NCBI GenBank assembly: GCA_016707785.1
Contig: JADJGZ010000019.1
Location: 36,578 to 100,577, forward strand
Length of the DNA: 64,000 nt
DNA from: Bacteroidales bacterium
GTDB taxonomy: Bacteria > Bacteroidota > Bacteroidia > Bacteroidales > UBA4417
Reading direction: 5' to 3'
The position numbers were made by a program, and so were the translations under genes. Shown here one piece after another: positions 63,939 to 64,000 of the stretch. Every line of letters starts with the position of its first letter. The stretch's first letter is position 1. Below the pieces are notes generated by a model, which worked only from the letters and a program-made list of their open reading frames with translations, did not search any database and was not told the origin of the DNA.

Positions 63939-64000
63939 TTGACTAATATTTACGAATCTTTATATGCCTAATCCGCCTCACGCATAAGTAAAATATATCT

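Noticed and set aside
1..64000. tRNA, rRNA and riboswitch genes
   Set aside because: I looked for T-loop patterns and other RNA hallmarks by eye and found none convincing; a covariance-model search would be needed to exclude small RNAs.

Overview
The window is chromosomal DNA from a member of the Bacteroidota, most likely a Bacteroidales or Marinilabiliales-like marine or anaerobic lineage. Four large secreted or surface proteins end in the type IX secretion (T9SS) sorting domain. There is a PorZ-like T9SS protein, an enlarged bacteroidotal-type IspG, two AcrR-free but HTH-controlled HigBA-type modules, and promoters of the TTTG-N19/20-TAnnTTTG type used by the bacteroidotal primary sigma factor. 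No rRNA, tRNA or CRISPR array was found.

Layout. 1-423: gene-free, repeat-rich edge. 424-6582: ArsM-like methyltransferase, a frameshifted Omp28-like T9SS cargo protein, an M14 carboxypeptidase with a T9SS tail, and a ROK sugar kinase. 6684-15352: sensory block with a very large PAS/GAF hybrid kinase paired with a FIST sensor, a second hybrid kinase whose GAF part is split off by a probable frameshift, and a lone receiver protein. A 680-bp repeat field lies inside this block. 15404-38272 (all minus strand): a capsule/exopolysaccharide locus. It holds a T9SS beta-helix protein, five glycosyltransferases, an FkbM methyltransferase, two membrane acyltransferases, a hexapeptide acyltransferase, a CHASE4-type hybrid kinase, a Wzy/ligase-like protein, a Wzx-like flippase, a Wzc-like protein with a LysM domain, a TolC-like half protein, a receiver-fused initiating sugar transferase and a receiver protein. 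39154-42805 (plus strand): the divergent sugar-nucleotide operon ugd-uxs-rmlD, ending in a lone Hpt protein. Between the two arms lies a decayed four-helix-bundle gene flanked by inverted ATTC-rich arrays.

42806-46399: a duplicated lysS tail, palindromic CACAATAG repeats, lysS, a HigBA-type toxin-antitoxin pair and a nucleotidyltransferase remnant. 46400-50997: a GT-C-type membrane transferase, recO and porZ. 51270-54032: a compact cassette of a PqqD-like protein, an ATP-grasp ligase and a LysA-like PLP decarboxylase. This is my best candidate for an undescribed biosynthetic system. 54228-59298: an ECF sigma factor, a urea-transporter/M23-peptidase fusion carrying three homopolymer frameshifts, an outer-membrane barrel protein and a TPR protein. 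59588-63938: ispG, a tyrosine recombinase with three HARP-like repeats, and a second HigBA-type pair closely related to the first and sharing its operator/promoter layout.

How the parts may work together. The exopolysaccharide genes form a Wzx/Wzy-type pathway whose initiating transferase carries its own receiver domain. It is surrounded by hybrid kinases, receivers and an Hpt protein, which suggests that polymer synthesis is set by a phosphorelay (inference). The sugar operon implies uronic acid, xylose and rhamnose building blocks. Single-base frameshifts at homopolymers affect four loci, so either sequencing error or recent gene decay must be considered.
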